From: Pseudomonadota bacterium
GTDB taxonomy: Bacteria > Pseudomonadota > Alphaproteobacteria > Acetobacterales > Acetobacteraceae
Assembly (NCBI GenBank): GCA_021784255.1
Contig: JAJXSZ010000184.1
Coordinates: 1 to 6,455 of the forward strand
Length of the DNA stretch: 6,455 bases
Reading direction: 5' to 3'
Shown here: piece by piece, positions 5,249 through 6,455 of the stretch
Position numbering within the stretch: the first letter of the stretch is position 1
Layout of the letters: each line of letters begins with the position of its first letter
Notes under the pieces: model-generated
What the model was told of the DNA's origin: nothing
Seen by the model: the letters and a program-made list of their open reading frames with translations, nothing else
Database searches by the model: none
Program-made: the position numbers and the translations under genes

Positions 5249-6455
5249 CTAGCCGGGAGAGGGGCCGGTGGGGAGCGTCGCGCCCGGTTCCAGGAGCAGG
5301 GCGGCAGCGCGATCGCCGGACCTGATGGCACCTTCGATCGTTGCGGGCAAGCCGGTCGCGGTCCAGTCCCCGGCGAGGACGAGGTTGGCGAGCGGCGTGC
5401 GCGGCTCGGGGCGGCGCGCGTTCTGGGCGGCGGTTGCGGCAAAGGTGGCGCGGCGTTCCTTCACCACCCGCCAGGCGGGCACCGGCGCGCTGGCGAGCCC
5501 GGCGGCGGCGGCGACGTCGGACCAGACGGTCCGGGCCAGTTCCTCGGCATCGCGGTCGACCACGCGGTTGGCGGCGGAGATGGTAACGGACAGCACCTGC
5601 GGGCGGGCGAACAGCCATTCCGCGGTGCCGCCGATGATGCCGATGAAGCCGGCGCCGCCAGGAAGCTGCGCGGTGATGCGGTAGTGCAGGTTGACGATCG
5701 CCTCGAAGGCATCGGGTGCGGTGATGCCCGGCAGCAGTGTCGGCGCGACGCCGGCCGGCACCGCCAGCACGACGGCCTCGCCCGGTCCCAGCGGGAGATC
5801 GTCGCCGGCGAAACGGAGCATGGTGGCGCGGCCGGCCGCGGTCTCGATGGCTGCCAGGCGGGCGCCGGTGCGCAACGCGCCGCCGTGGGCCGCAAGAAAG
5901 GTCCGGGCCGGGTGGACAAAGCTTTCCGAGAGCCCCTCGCGCGCGACGAGTGGCCGGCAGGCGGCACCGCCCCGGGCCAGCGTCTGTTCCACGACGGCGC
6001 CGAGCAGCCGCGCCTCGGACTCCGCGGGCATGGTGTTCAGGGCAGCGATCGCCAGCGGTTCGAGCAGTCGGCGGGTCAGCGCGCCCTGCGCCAGCAGCGA
6101 CGCCACCGTCTCTCCCGGCCGCGCCCGTAACAACCGGCGCAGCGCCAGGTACTCGCCAAGTCGCGCGCCGGGCACGCGGCGCGACGGGGCGAGGATCCAC
6201 CAGGGGATGGCTCCGGTGTTGGGGGCCACGATCCAGCGCCGCCCGGAGGGCAGCTCGACGAACGGGAAGATCGGTCGCGCCGGTCCCGTCAGCGGATCGT
6301 GCGCGCCGATGCGGGCAAGATAGGCCATTGCCGCGTGGTTGCCGGACAGCAGCAGATGGTTGCCGTTGTCGATAACGACGCCGAGTTCGCGGTCGGGATA
6401 AGAGCGGGCGCGGCCGCCGGCGGCGGGTCCGGCCTCGTGCACGCTGACCCGCACC
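5249..6455 (-). CDS. hpnE: Hydroxysqualene dehydroxylase HpnE (squalene-associated FAD-dependent oxidoreductase), N-terminus off window
   Basis: HpnE is a flavoprotein of the amine oxidase/phytoene desaturase superfamily. It reduces hydroxysqualene to squalene, the last step of the HpnC-HpnD-HpnE route from farnesyl diphosphate. The visible 401 residues begin just after the dinucleotide-binding GxGxxG region: the strand RVSVHEAGPAAGGRARSY carries the family's E...GGR FAD contact. The C-terminus holds the second FAD motif, NLVLAGDWTATGLPATIEGA followed by RSGDRAA. About 25 residues with the glycine-rich loop should lie beyond the right edge; this is a window cut, not a broken gene. The stop is TAG 5251-5249, 16 bp before shc. 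The link to shc favours HpnE over a carotenoid desaturase. hpnD and hpnC may lie further right, which cannot be checked here. Confidence 0.93.
   Translation of the reverse strand, partial: VRVSVHEAGPAAGGRARSYPDRELGVVIDNGNHLLLSGNHAAMAYLARIGAHDPLTGPARPIFPFVELPSGRRWIVAPNTGAIPWWILAPSRRVPGARLGEYLALRRLLRARPGETVASLLAQGALTRRLLEPLAIAALNTMPAESEARLLGAVVEQTLARGGAACRPLVAREGLSESFVHPARTFLAAHGGALRTGARLAAIETAAGRATMLRFAGDDLPLGPGEAVVLAVPAGVAPTLLPGITAPDAFEAIVNLHYRITAQLPGGAGFIGIIGGTAEWLFARPQVLSVTISAANRVVDRDAEELARTVWSDVAAAAGLASAPVPAWRVVKERRATFAATAAQNARRPEPRTPLANLVLAGDWTATGLPATIEGAIRSGDRAAALLLEPGATLPTGPSPG

Noticed and set aside
3850..5325. Open frame (491 codons) on the plus strand opposite shc
   Set aside because: It is the complement of the conserved cyclase sequence; the QW and DVDDTA motifs prove the minus-strand frame.
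5233..5442. Upstream extension of shc by 70 codons inside hpnE
   Set aside because: The added sequence is Pro-, Arg- and Ser-rich, overlaps the conserved hpnE C-terminus in another frame, and is absent from known cyclases.
5102..6130. Open frame (342 codons) on the plus strand opposite hpnE
   Set aside because: It is a Gly- and Arg-rich shadow of hpnE with no recognisable domain.
5249..6455. hpnE as a truncated pseudogene lacking its FAD-binding GxGxxG
   Set aside because: The frame is open to the last base and the missing part is only the first 25 or so residues, so the loss is due to the window edge.

Overview
This is a G+C-rich bacterial window that carries a hopanoid (bacterial triterpenoid lipid) biosynthesis locus and two genes of the MEP isoprenoid pathway. 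Codon use, gene order and protein style suggest an alphaproteobacterium, most likely in Rhodospirillales/Acetobacteraceae. That placement is inferred from memory of family sequences, not from a search.

Layout. At the left edge is the N-terminal end of dxs on the minus strand (1-138), cut by the window. A 311-bp divergent regulatory region (139-449) separates it from a plus-strand pair, ispH (450-1403) and hpnH (1413-2552), which are 9 bp apart and look co-transcribed. A convergent 28-bp junction with a short hairpin follows. A tight minus-strand operon then fills the rest, read right to left: hpnE (N-terminus off the right edge, stop at 5249), shc (5232-3241) and hpnG (3234-2581), with gaps of 16 and 6 bp.

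How the genes work together. Dxs makes the entry metabolite of the MEP pathway, and IspH makes its end products IPP and DMAPP. HpnE completes squalene synthesis by reducing hydroxysqualene; its usual partners HpnC and HpnD are not in the window and may lie beyond the right edge. Squalene-hopene cyclase turns squalene into hopene/diploptene. HpnH adds a 5'-deoxyadenosyl group to make adenosylhopane. HpnG removes the adenine and leads to the C35 bacteriohopanepolyol side chain. The window therefore holds parts of a nearly linear route from central carbon to extended hopanoids.

All five complete or near-complete enzymes keep their recognisable key residues and no gene is visibly broken. No mobile element, CRISPR array, tRNA or rRNA was seen. 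The most notable non-coding signal is an exact match to the EcfG general-stress-response promoter consensus (GGAAC, 16 nt, CGTT) 54 bp upstream of ispH, overlapping a perfect 8+8 bp inverted repeat. I found no evidence of an undescribed biological system here; the genes are a known pathway, and the novelty, if any, lies in regulation and in details of the cyclase.
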